A DNA stretch of 16,267 bases, taken from positions 1 to 16,267 of the forward strand of contig DATKEH010000325.1 of NCBI GenBank assembly GCA_035546355.1, given 5' to 3'. This DNA is from DATKEH01 sp035546355. GTDB lineage: Bacteria; Acidobacteriota; Thermoanaerobaculia; Multivoradales; JAIOJS01. The first letter of the stretch is position 1. Each line of letters opens with the position of its first letter. Under the pieces are notes generated by a model, which saw only the letters and a list, made by a program, of their open reading frames with translations, made no database searches and was not told the origin of the DNA. The translations under genes and the position numbers were made by a program. This document shows positions 1-9,125 of the stretch, piece after piece.

Positions 1-20
1 AATCCCTCACCGGCGCCGGA

Positions 21-26
21 TAGGAT
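21..26 (+). promoter_or_regulatory. -10-like box before the HerA-like gene
   Basis: TAGGAT lies 9 nt before the ATG at 36, which would place transcription start within a few bases of the start codon. AGGA within the same string could instead act as a distant Shine-Dalgarno, so this is the most ambiguous of the set. A -35 box would fall off the window edge. Confidence 0.4.
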
Positions 27-35
27 GGGCGGCGC

Positions 36-2495
<2,460 letters not shown>

Positions 2496-2500
2496 TCGGC

Positions 2501-2523
2501 GCGCCTGCCCTCGGGCGAGGCGC
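2501..2523 (+). terminator. Hairpin after the HerA-like gene
   Basis: Starting 6 nt after the stop codon, arms GCGCCT and AGGCGC enclose GCCC/GGGC, with a single bulged G and a 2-nt loop. The stem is about 10 bp and very GC-rich. No T-tract follows, so it may act as a weak terminator or a 3'-end stabiliser. Confidence 0.4.
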
Positions 2524-2641
2524 GGTTGGGAGGGGGATGAGGGAAGCCGTCGGCGTCCGCTGAGGGATTTCCCCTCTGTCTCGCGGTGATGGTCCCGGCC
2601 CAGGGTGGGTCATGCCAGCCCCGCCGCGACGAAAAGGCCGA

Positions 2642-2657
2642 TGGCGCGCGACTTGCA
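2642..2657 (+). promoter_or_regulatory. Sigma-54 (-24/-12) promoter of the GGDEF-EAL gene
   Basis: TGGCGCGCGACTTGCA matches the RpoN consensus TGGCACG-N4-TTGCA at every defined position but one. The invariant GG (2643-2644) and GC (2655-2656) are separated by exactly 10 nt. Transcription should start near 2668. That is downstream of the ATG at 2612 but 25 nt before the ATG at 2693, so this site decides the start codon. Transcription would need an enhancer-binding activator. A short palindrome at 2562-2576 (GAGGG/CCCTC) is one possible upstream site, but this is unproven. Confidence 0.72.
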
Positions 2658-2692
2658 ACTCTGGGGGTTTGCCCGAGGTTGGGGCACAGCCG

Positions 2693-5290
2693 ATGGCGCC
2701 GGACCTCTTCGCTCTCGTCGACCCGCACAGCCGGCTCCGGCTCTACCTGGAGACCACCGAGGTGGTCCTCGTGTTGCTCGACCGGGCCGGTTGCGTCCGC
2801 GAGATCAACCGCAAGGGGAGCGAGCTGCTCGGCTGCGACGAGCGGGAGGTCCTCGACCGCGACTGGTTCGCCAGCTTCGTGCCGGCGTCGGTGCGCGACG
2901 AGGTGCGCCAGGCGTTCGATACCCTGCTCGCCGGCGACGTGGCGCCGGTCGGCCACCACCGCTACCCGGTGGTCGACCGCGACGGCAGGGTCCGCGAGGT
3001 GGCCTGGCACCACGTGGTGGTGCGGGACGACGCCGGCGAAGTGGTCGGCGCTCTCAGCTCGGGCGAGGAGGTCAGCGACCGCCCCGCCGACGGCGTGTTG
3101 CTCGAGCGGCTGGTGGCGAGGACCTCCGGAGTGGTCGGCGAGAGCTTCCTGCGCCGTCTGGTCGGGGAGCTGGCCGAGGCCCTCGGCGCCCGCTGCGCGC
3201 TGGTCGGAGAGACGGACGCGCTGGCCGAGCGGCTGGAGGTGGTGGCCGCCTGGCCGCGCGACGACTTCCTCGATCGCTTCTCCTTCCCCCTCGACGGCTC
3301 GCCGTTGGCGCCGAGCGTGGAAGACGACCTGCGCATCGTCGAGTCCGGTGTCCGCCACCGCTACCCGGGAGACCCGCTGCTCGACCGCTGCCGCGGTGAC
3401 GGCTTCCTCGGCGTCACCCTGCGGGGGCGCGACGGGGGCGTGTTGGGGGCGCTGGCGGTGGTCCACGACGGGCCGCTGCCGGAAGGGCAGATCGCCGCCG
3501 CGGTGGTGCGGCTGTTCGGCGCCCGCGCCGCCGCCGAGCTCGAGCGGTTGCGAGCCGAGCGCGCCCTGGCGGCGGCCAAGGAGCTCGCCGAGGTGACGCT
3601 CGAGTCGATCGGCGACGCGGTGATCACCACCGACCCGGCGGGGTGGATCACCGGCCTCAATCCGGCGGCCGAGCGGCTGCTCGGCTGGACGCAGGAGGAG
3701 GCGCTCGGGCTGCCGGCACCCGAGATCCTGCGCCTGGTCGACGAGCACACCCGCGAGCCCATCGCCGACCCGGTCGAAGGGTGTTTCCGCGAAGGCGCGC
3801 CGGTCGAGCTGCCCCAGGGCGCGCTGCTGTTGGCGCGCGGCGGTGCCGAGCGCGCCGTCGCCGACTGCGCCGCACCGATCCGCGACGGCGACGGCAACGT
3901 GGTCGGCGCGGTGGTGGTGTTTCAGGACATCACCGAGGCGCGACAGATGGAGCGCGAGCTCGCCCACCGGGCGTCGCACGATCCGCTCACCGAGCTGCTG
4001 AATCGCGGCGAGTTCGAGCGGCGCCTGGAGATCGCCCTGGAGGACGCCTCCCGCCGCGACGTCCAGCACGCCCTGTGCTACCTCGACCTGGACCAGTTCA
4101 AGGTGGTCAACGACCTGTGCGGCCACAGCGCCGGCGACGAGCTGCTGCGCCAGCTCGCGGTGCTGCTGCGCCGGAGAATCCGCAGCAGCGACGTGCTGGC
4201 GCGCCTCGGCGGCGACGAGTTCGGTATCCTCCTCGAGGCCTGCCGGCTCGAACGCGCGGCGCAGATCGCCGAGGCGGTCTGCCGTGAGGTCCGCCACTTC
4301 CGCTTCTCCTGGGAGGGGCGACTGTTCGAGATCGGCGCCAGCCTCGGAGTCGTGCCGATCACCGGCGAGGAGGAGAACGCCGGCTGGTTGCTCAGCCGCG
4401 CCGACGTCGCCTGCTACGCCGCCAAGGACCTGGGGCGCAACCGCGTCTTCGTCGACCGCGGCGGCGACCCCGAGCTGGCGCGCCGCCAGGAGGAGATGGG
4501 CCACCTGTCGCAGATGCTGAGCGCGCTGGAGAGCGGCAGGTTCCGCCTCGCCTTCCAGCCCATCGTGCCGTTACAGAGCGGCGCCGAGCCCGGGCTGCGC
4601 GGCGAGGTGCTGCTGCGCCTGTCGAGTGAGGACGGGCGGGAGGTGCCGGCGGGCGGCTTCATCCCGGCGGTGGAGCGCTACGGCCTGATGCCGACGCTCG
4701 ACGCCTGGGTCGTGGACCAGGCCCTGACGGCGTTCGGCGAGTGCTGGGTGGAGGGGCAGGCGATCGGCGGCGTGGCGGTCAACCTGTCCTCGAGCACCCT
4801 CGCCGACCGCCAGTTCACCGAGCGCGTGCGCCAGGCCCTGAAGCGCACCGGGTTCCCGCCGGAGCGGTTGTGGTTCGAGGTCACCGAGACGGCGGCGATC
4901 AACAACCTGCGCGAGGCTGTCGAGCTGATGGAGCGGTTGCGCGCGTTGGGCTGCCGCTTCGCGCTCGACGACTTCGGCGCCGGCGTCTCGTCGTTCAGCC
5001 TGTTGCGCGGCCTGCCGATCGACCTGCTGAAGATCGACGGCAGCTTCGTGCGCGCCATGACGCACGACCCGGTGGACCTGGCGGTGGTCGAGGCCAGCGT
5101 GCGGGTGGCCCATGCCATGGGCGTCGCCACCGTCGCCGAGTGGGTGGAGGACGAGGCGCTGCTGCCCCGCCTGCGCGAGCTCGGGGTCGATTTCGCGCAG
5201 GGCCACGCCCTGGGGAGGCCGCTGCCGCTCGAGGAAGCCCTGGCGACCGGCACCGTGCCGGCGGGCACCCAGCGCCGGCGGGTGGGCTAG
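2693..5290 (+). CDS. PAS-GAF-PAS-GGDEF-EAL cyclic-di-GMP synthase/phosphodiesterase, 865 aa
   Basis: Multidomain c-di-GMP turnover protein with no obvious membrane segment or signal peptide, so probably cytosolic. Order from the 2693 start: PAS (about 15-130), GAF-like (about 150-290), PAS (about 298-417), GGDEF (about 425-585) and EAL (about 605-855). The cyclase signature is a full GGDEF at 506-510. An RxxD inhibitory site (RSSD, 497-500) lies exactly five residues upstream. The EAL half keeps the metal and catalytic set: E638 in an EVL variant, NLSS, FEVTE, DDFG (759-760), LKID, AEWVE (E816) and FAQGH. Both activities are therefore plausible; which one dominates cannot be read from sequence. 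The in-frame ATG at 2612 would add 27 atypical residues, but it lies upstream of the predicted sigma-54 start site. GGGG at 2681-2684 is a weak ribosome-binding site for 2693. The stop codon is 7 nt from the convergent cca stop. Confidence 0.9.
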   Translation: MAPDLFALVDPHSRLRLYLETTEVVLVLLDRAGCVREINRKGSELLGCDEREVLDRDWFASFVPASVRDEVRQAFDTLLAGDVAPVGHHRYPVVDRDGRVREVAWHHVVVRDDAGEVVGALSSGEEVSDRPADGVLLERLVARTSGVVGESFLRRLVGELAEALGARCALVGETDALAERLEVVAAWPRDDFLDRFSFPLDGSPLAPSVEDDLRIVESGVRHRYPGDPLLDRCRGDGFLGVTLRGRDGGVLGALAVVHDGPLPEGQIAAAVVRLFGARAAAELERLRAERALAAAKELAEVTLESIGDAVITTDPAGWITGLNPAAERLLGWTQEEALGLPAPEILRLVDEHTREPIADPVEGCFREGAPVELPQGALLLARGGAERAVADCAAPIRDGDGNVVGAVVVFQDITEARQMERELAHRASHDPLTELLNRGEFERRLEIALEDASRRDVQHALCYLDLDQFKVVNDLCGHSAGDELLRQLAVLLRRRIRSSDVLARLGGDEFGILLEACRLERAAQIAEAVCREVRHFRFSWEGRLFEIGASLGVVPITGEEENAGWLLSRADVACYAAKDLGRNRVFVDRGGDPELARRQEEMGHLSQMLSALESGRFRLAFQPIVPLQSGAEPGLRGEVLLRLSSEDGREVPAGGFIPAVERYGLMPTLDAWVVDQALTAFGECWVEGQAIGGVAVNLSSSTLADRQFTERVRQALKRTGFPPERLWFEVTETAAINNLREAVELMERLRALGCRFALDDFGAGVSSFSLLRGLPIDLLKIDGSFVRAMTHDPVDLAVVEASVRVAHAMGVATVAEWVEDEALLPRLRELGVDFAQGHALGRPLPLEEALATGTVPAGTQRRRVG

Positions 5291-5304
5291 GAGGGGGCTA
5301 GGAG
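5284..5304. repeat. 10-bp direct repeat carrying both convergent stop codons
   Basis: GGGCTAGGAG occurs at 5284-5293 and again at 5295-5304. The CTAG core is its own reverse complement, so each copy contains TAG on both strands. The first copy supplies the stop of the GGDEF-EAL gene, the second the stop of the convergent nucleotidyltransferase gene. It could be chance. Confidence 0.5.
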
Positions 5305-6830
5305 CCTCGCTGCGCCCGCCAGCGGTGAGCGAAGACCAGGGCTTCGGCGCGGTCGCGCACCTCCCCCGCCGCCTGCGCCTCGACCAGGGCGCGCAGGAGC
5401 TCGCCGATGGCCGGGCCCACCACCATCCCCAGCTCCCGGACCAGCTCGCCGCCGCGCAGCAGGGGGGTCGGGCTCACCACCTCGCCGTGGCGCTCGAAGA
5501 ACGCCTCCAGCAGCTCGCCGACCCGCGCCACGAAGCCGGGCCAGTCGCCGTGCGCGCGCCCCTCCCCCTTGGCCAGGTTGTCGGCGAGCGCCAGCAGGCA
5601 CACCTCGGGAGCGACGTCGCCGGTGGCGCGGTGGAAGCGATGGAGGGAACGGTCCGACAGGGGCTGCGGTCGGTTCAGGGCCAGGGGCCGCATGTGGTGG
5701 CGGACGAGGCCCGCGACGTGCTGCACTTCGGCCTGCGCGAAGCGCAGAGCCTGCAGGCGCGCCTCCGCCATCGCTGCGCCCGCCTCCTCGTGGCGGTAGA
5801 AGTGGATGCGGCCGTCCTCGCCGAGGCTGCGGGTGGTCGCCTTGCCGGCGTCATGGAGAAGGGCGGCGAGGAGGAGCAAGCCGCGCGCCGGGCGGTCGCC
5901 GGCGAGCTGGCGCGCCACCCGGGCCGCCAGGGGCTCGCGGAAGGGGGCGAGCGCCGAGGCCACCGGCCGCCAGGCCTCGTCGTCGGCCGCTGCCGCCCCC
6001 GCCCCGGCGAGGTGGGAGAGCACCTCGGCCAGCCGTGTCAGCACGCTGAGGGTGTGCTCCCACACGTCCTCGCTGTGGGGTGCGCTCTGGTCGAGCTCCT
6101 GCAGGGCGACGAGCTCGGGGAGCGTGTGCGGCAGCAGCCCGAGGCCGTCGAGCAGGCGGACGGCGGCCGTCGGGCCCGGCCCCCGGCCCTGCGGCGGCCC
6201 GGGCGCCGCCAGCGCCTTGAACAGCTCGTCGCGCACCCGCTCGCCGGCGACCTGACGCAGGCCCGCCGCCTCCTCCCGCACCCAGCTCCCGGTGGTGCCG
6301 TCGACGGTGAATCCGAGCTGCGCCGCGAAGCGCACCGCGCGCAGCCCGCGCAGCGGGTCGTCGCGCAGGGCCTGGCGCGAGATCAGCCGCACCACGCCCC
6401 GCTCGAGGTCCTCGCGGCCGCCCGCCGGATCGATCAGACGGGGCTCGCCGCTGAGCGGCACCGCCATGGCGTTGATGGTGAAGTCGCGGGCGGTCAAGTC
6501 GCCGCTGAGGTCGGGGGCGCGAAAGTCGGCGACGTCGAGCTCCAGGGTCCGCCTGTCCCGTCGCCACACCACCCGGGCGACGCCCCGCTCCGCGTCGAGC
6601 GGCACGAAGGCGGCGCCGAGCGAGTCGGCCAGGCGGCGGGCGATCGCCAGGCCGCGAGCCGGCACCGCCAGGTCGAAGTCCTGCAGCGGGCGGCCGAGCA
6701 GCAGGTCGCGCACCGCGCCCCCTACCAGCCATGCTTGCGCACCGGTGGGGAGGTGGCGGCGCACCTCCGCGACCTCCGGCGGCAGGTCGAGGAGCGGCTC
6801 GGGGTCGGTGGGGGCGCGGCGGCCGCTCAT
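5298..6830 (-). CDS. cca: tRNA nucleotidyltransferase / poly(A) polymerase family protein with HD domain, 510 aa
   Basis: Class II nucleotidyltransferase of the CCA-adding/poly(A) polymerase family. It would add CCA (or A) to tRNA 3' ends, or A tails to RNA. The head domain has GGAVRD at 37-42 and the metal-binding DFD at 51-53. It is followed by the ARDFTINAMA motif and the neck motif DPLRGLRAVRFAAQLGF. A metal-dependent HD domain lies in the C-terminal half (LLHDAGK, H326/D327, with further His such as HEEAG and RHHMRP), as in many bacterial CCA enzymes with a phosphohydrolase domain. Sequence alone does not separate true CCA-adding, A-adding and PAP enzymes, so the symbol is provisional. 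The ATG follows a TATAGT box by 8 nt. The gene is divergent from hflK and stands alone. Confidence 0.85.
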   Translation of the reverse strand: MSGRRAPTDPEPLLDLPPEVAEVRRHLPTGAQAWLVGGAVRDLLLGRPLQDFDLAVPARGLAIARRLADSLGAAFVPLDAERGVARVVWRRDRRTLELDVADFRAPDLSGDLTARDFTINAMAVPLSGEPRLIDPAGGREDLERGVVRLISRQALRDDPLRGLRAVRFAAQLGFTVDGTTGSWVREEAAGLRQVAGERVRDELFKALAAPGPPQGRGPGPTAAVRLLDGLGLLPHTLPELVALQELDQSAPHSEDVWEHTLSVLTRLAEVLSHLAGAGAAAADDEAWRPVASALAPFREPLAARVARQLAGDRPARGLLLLAALLHDAGKATTRSLGEDGRIHFYRHEEAGAAMAEARLQALRFAQAEVQHVAGLVRHHMRPLALNRPQPLSDRSLHRFHRATGDVAPEVCLLALADNLAKGEGRAHGDWPGFVARVGELLEAFFERHGEVVSPTPLLRGGELVRELGMVVGPAIGELLRALVEAQAAGEVRDRAEALVFAHRWRAQRGS

Positions 6831-6838
6831 CCCCCGGG

Positions 6839-6844
6839 ACTATA
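6839..6844 (-). promoter_or_regulatory. -10-like box for the nucleotidyltransferase gene
   Basis: On the minus strand TATAGT (5 of 6 to TATAAT) lies 8 nt before the ATG at 6830. No convincing -35 is seen 17 bp upstream. The spacing predicts a leader of about 0-2 nt. Confidence 0.55.
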
Positions 6845-6872
6845 CCGATCGAGGGGCCGCGAGGCCGCGTGC

Positions 6873-6878
6873 TACCCT
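6873..6878 (+). promoter_or_regulatory. Extended -10-like box for hflKC
   Basis: TGC-TACCCT resembles an extended -10 (TGN-TANNNT) and lies 7 nt before the hflK ATG. That spacing would make the mRNA leaderless or nearly so. It is back to back with the cca -10 box, only 28 nt away. Confidence 0.45.
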
Positions 6879-6885
6879 CTAGGCC

Positions 6886-7926
6886 ATGCCCAAAGCCCCT
6901 GGATTCGGTCGGCCCAACCTGGTCGACTTCCCCGACCTCTCCGGCTTCCGCGGCGGCTCGTTCCGCAGCCTCGGCCTGATCGCCGCGGCGGTGGCGGCGC
7001 TGGTGCTGCTGCTGTCGTCCTACTATCAGATCGCCCCCTACGAGAAGGGGGTGATCCTGCGCTTCGGCCGCTTCGTCGGCACCGCGGACTCCGGCCCCAA
7101 CTTCAAGATCCCCTTCGTCGACACGGTGTACAAGGTGCCGGTCGAGCGCCAGCTCAAGGCGGAGTTCGGCTTCCGCACCCTGCGCGCCAGCCAGAAGTCG
7201 AGCTACGACAAGGAGGGCTTCCAGGACGAGTCGCTGATGCTCACCGGCGATCTCAACATCGCCGACGTCGAGTGGGTGGTGCAGTATCGCATCCACGACC
7301 CCTACAGGTACCTGTTCGCGATCCGCGACGCCGACGGCAGCGTCCGCCAGGTCGCCGAGGCGGAGATGCGTGGGGTGGTGGGGGACATGGGGTTCAACGA
7401 GGTGATCAAGACCCGGCGCCACGACATCGAGGGGGAGGTGCGGCAGCGCATGCAGGAGATCCTCGACTCCTACGACGCCGGAATCGACGTCAAGCTGGTG
7501 CAGCTGCAGGACGTGCACCCGCCCAACCCGGTCAAGGACTCCTTCGAGGAGGTCAACCGGGCGCTGCAGGAGATGGAGCGGGCGATCAACGAGGCGCTGC
7601 AGGAGCGCAACCGCATCATCTTCCGGGTCGAGGGCGAGGCCAAGCAGCGCATCGCCCAGGCCGAGGGGTACAAGGTCGAGCGCGTCAACCGCTCCCAGGG
7701 GGACGCCGAGCGGTTCCGCCTGCTGCTCGCCGAGTACCGCAAGGCGCCGCAGGTGACGCGCCAGCGCCTCTACCTCGAGGCCATGCAGCAGACGCTGCCG
7801 GCCGCCGAGCGGGTGCTGGTGATCGACGACGGAGTCCAGGGGCTGCTGCCGCTGCTGGACCTGTCCGGCAGGAAGGGGATTCTCGACGGCACGACGGTCG
7901 GCCAGACCGTGGAGGGCCAGCGATGA
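6886..7926 (+). CDS. hflK: HflK, FtsH protease modulator subunit, 346 aa
   Basis: SPFH/prohibitin-family membrane protein that pairs with HflC to form the large complex around the FtsH protease in the inner membrane. A short Gly/Pro-containing N-terminus is followed by one transmembrane helix at about 29-45 (LGLIAAAVAALVLLLSS). The SPFH domain follows, starting with the typical YEKGVILRFGRF and GPNFKIPFVDTV. The C-terminal helical region includes VNRALQEMERAINEAL and VEGEAKQRIAQAEGYK, typical of HflK coiled coils. Length is slightly below that of the E. coli protein because the Gly-rich N-terminal stretch is short. The gene ends in an ATGA overlap with hflC, so the two are one transcript with likely translational coupling. 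FtsH itself is not in the window. Confidence 0.93.
   Translation: MPKAPGFGRPNLVDFPDLSGFRGGSFRSLGLIAAAVAALVLLLSSYYQIAPYEKGVILRFGRFVGTADSGPNFKIPFVDTVYKVPVERQLKAEFGFRTLRASQKSSYDKEGFQDESLMLTGDLNIADVEWVVQYRIHDPYRYLFAIRDADGSVRQVAEAEMRGVVGDMGFNEVIKTRRHDIEGEVRQRMQEILDSYDAGIDVKLVQLQDVHPPNPVKDSFEEVNRALQEMERAINEALQERNRIIFRVEGEAKQRIAQAEGYKVERVNRSQGDAERFRLLLAEYRKAPQVTRQRLYLEAMQQTLPAAERVLVIDDGVQGLLPLLDLSGRKGILDGTTVGQTVEGQR
7911..7916 (+). promoter_or_regulatory. Shine-Dalgarno for hflC
   Basis: GGAGGG inside the end of hflK lies 6 nt before the hflC ATG. It is a strong internal ribosome-binding site, in contrast to the head of the operon, which has none. Confidence 0.7.
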
Positions 7927-9002
7927 AAAACGCCATACTCGCGGCCGGCGCGCTGGCCCTGTTCATGCTGGTGACCGGCGTCTTCTACGTGGTGCCCGAG
8001 GGGCAGACCGCGCTGGTGATCGAGCTCGGCAACATCAAGGGGGAGCCCAAGGGCCCCGGATTGCACTTCAAGTGGCCGTTCATCGACGACGTCCAGCGCT
8101 TCGAGTCCCGTGTCCTGGCCTGGGACGGTGACCCCGAGCGCATCCCGGTCAAGGACTCGAAGTTCATCTTCGTCGACACCTTCGCTCGTTGGCGGATCAC
8201 CGACCCGGCGCGCTTCTACAACGCGGTGCGCGACGAGCAGGGGGCGCAGAGCCGGCTCGACGACATCCTCGACGGCTCGGTGCGCGACGTGGTGTCGACG
8301 CACTACCTGCTCGAGCTGGTGCGCACCAGCGATCGGCCGCTGGAGACCGAGCGCCTGGGGTTCGCCGATCGCCCGGAGGTGGCGCAGGCTCTCGCCACGG
8401 ACGCCGGGGGGCCGGCCGACGTCGAGCTGGCGGCGGACGCAGACGCCGCGGCCGACGCCGATGCCGTCGCCGAGGTCGAGCCGATGGCGGCGGTGATCGA
8501 GGCCACCGTGGAGTCCGCGCTGCCCTTCGCCGAAGACCTGTCCGCGACCGGCAAGCGGCTCGAGGCGCGCCAGCAGATCTTCGACATCTGCTCGCGCAAG
8601 CTCGCCGAGCTCGACCTCGGCATCGAGCTGGTCGACCTGCGCATCAAGCGCATCGACTACACCGACCAGGTGCGCCAGGAGGTCTACCGGCGGATGGTGT
8701 CGCAGCAGGAGCGGATCGCCGAGCGCTACCGCGCCCAGGGCGTGGGCAAGCGGGCGGAGATCTCCGGCCGCACCGGCCAGGAGCAGAAGCGCATCGAGTC
8801 CGAGTCCTATCGCCGGGCGCAGGAGGTGATGGGCGAGGGGGAGGCGGAGTCGACCCGCATCTACGCCAACGCCTACAACCAGGACGCGGAGCTGTACCGC
8901 TTCCTCAAGAGCCTCGAGACCTACCAGCACATCCTCGCCGAGGACGCCACGCTGATCCTGTCGACCGACAGCGACCTGCTGCGCTACCTCAAGCGCCAGT
9001 GA
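7923..9002 (+). CDS. hflC: HflC, FtsH protease modulator subunit, 359 aa
   Basis: Second SPFH subunit of the HflKC complex that modulates FtsH. An N-terminal membrane helix (about 4-24, AILAAGALALFMLVTGVFYVV) precedes the SPFH domain with PEGQTALVIELG and GPGLHFKWPFIDDVQRFESR. The C-terminal half shows the conserved IELVDLRIKRIDY block, a charged coiled coil, and a YRFLKSLETYQ...STDSDLLRYLK ending typical of HflC. The protein is about 25 residues longer than E. coli HflC (334 aa). The extra length is largely an Ala/Asp/Glu-rich segment around residues 158-190, where E. coli HflC also has a variable stretch. The ATG overlaps the hflK stop (ATGA). The reading frame stays open far upstream, but the membrane helix, the Shine-Dalgarno and the overlap fix the start here. 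Confidence 0.92.
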   Translation: MKNAILAAGALALFMLVTGVFYVVPEGQTALVIELGNIKGEPKGPGLHFKWPFIDDVQRFESRVLAWDGDPERIPVKDSKFIFVDTFARWRITDPARFYNAVRDEQGAQSRLDDILDGSVRDVVSTHYLLELVRTSDRPLETERLGFADRPEVAQALATDAGGPADVELAADADAAADADAVAEVEPMAAVIEATVESALPFAEDLSATGKRLEARQQIFDICSRKLAELDLGIELVDLRIKRIDYTDQVRQEVYRRMVSQQERIAERYRAQGVGKRAEISGRTGQEQKRIESESYRRAQEVMGEGEAESTRIYANAYNQDAELYRFLKSLETYQHILAEDATLILSTDSDLLRYLKRQ

Positions 9003-9027
9003 GGGCCGCCGCCGCGGCGGCCCTCAC
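8999..9027 (+). terminator. hflC: Perfect 13-bp hairpin spanning the hflC stop
   Basis: Arms of 13 bases (8999-9011 and 9015-9027) are perfectly complementary around a 3-nt CCG loop, and the left arm contains the TGA stop codon. There is no T-tract. It is probably a terminator or 3'-end barrier for hflKC, and the symmetric stem could also act on transcription arriving from the transporter side. Confidence 0.55.
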
Positions 9028-9031
9028 GCGG

Positions 9032-9055
9032 TAAGGCCCGGCCTCCGCGCCGCTG
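9032..9055. repeat. Degenerate half-copy of the 9069-9125 repeat
   Basis: These 24 bases match 18 of 24 positions of 9070-9093, sharing the core CCGGCCTCCG. It looks like a decayed or partial copy of the left half of the neighbouring palindromic element. Confidence 0.4.
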
Positions 9056-9068
9056 TCCCACGGTGGTC

Positions 9069-9125
9069 GTAGGGGCCGGCCTCCGTGCCGGCCCGGGGCG
9101 GGCGGCCGCGGAGCGCCGCCCCTAC
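9069..9125. repeat. 57-bp compound palindromic intergenic repeat (REP/BIME-like)
   Basis: Outer arms GTAGGGG (9069-9075) and CCCCTAC (9119-9125) are exact inverted copies. Inside are two hairpins: GGGCCGGC/GCCGGCCC with a 6-nt loop (9073-9094) and GGGCGGC/GCCGCCC with an 8-nt loop (9100-9121). This architecture resembles dispersed palindromic elements seen between genes in many GC-rich bacterial genomes. Its right end supplies the TAG stop (9122-9124) of the transporter gene. It sits between two convergent genes, where such repeats are often tolerated and may terminate transcription in both directions. Confidence 0.6.

Noticed and set aside
2581..2700. Possible GEMM (c-di-GMP-I) riboswitch, because GGGCAAACC is present on the minus strand at 2666-2674
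   Set aside because: It is on the wrong strand for the c-di-GMP gene, and the second conserved helix and GCAAAGCC-like segment are absent. The sigma-54 promoter explains the conserved-looking plus-strand bases.
5112..9002. 1296-codon plus-strand frame ending in HflC
   Set aside because: Only the last 359 codons are real. The rest is antisense to cca and out of frame with hflK. The hflC start is set by the Shine-Dalgarno, the ATGA overlap and the membrane helix.
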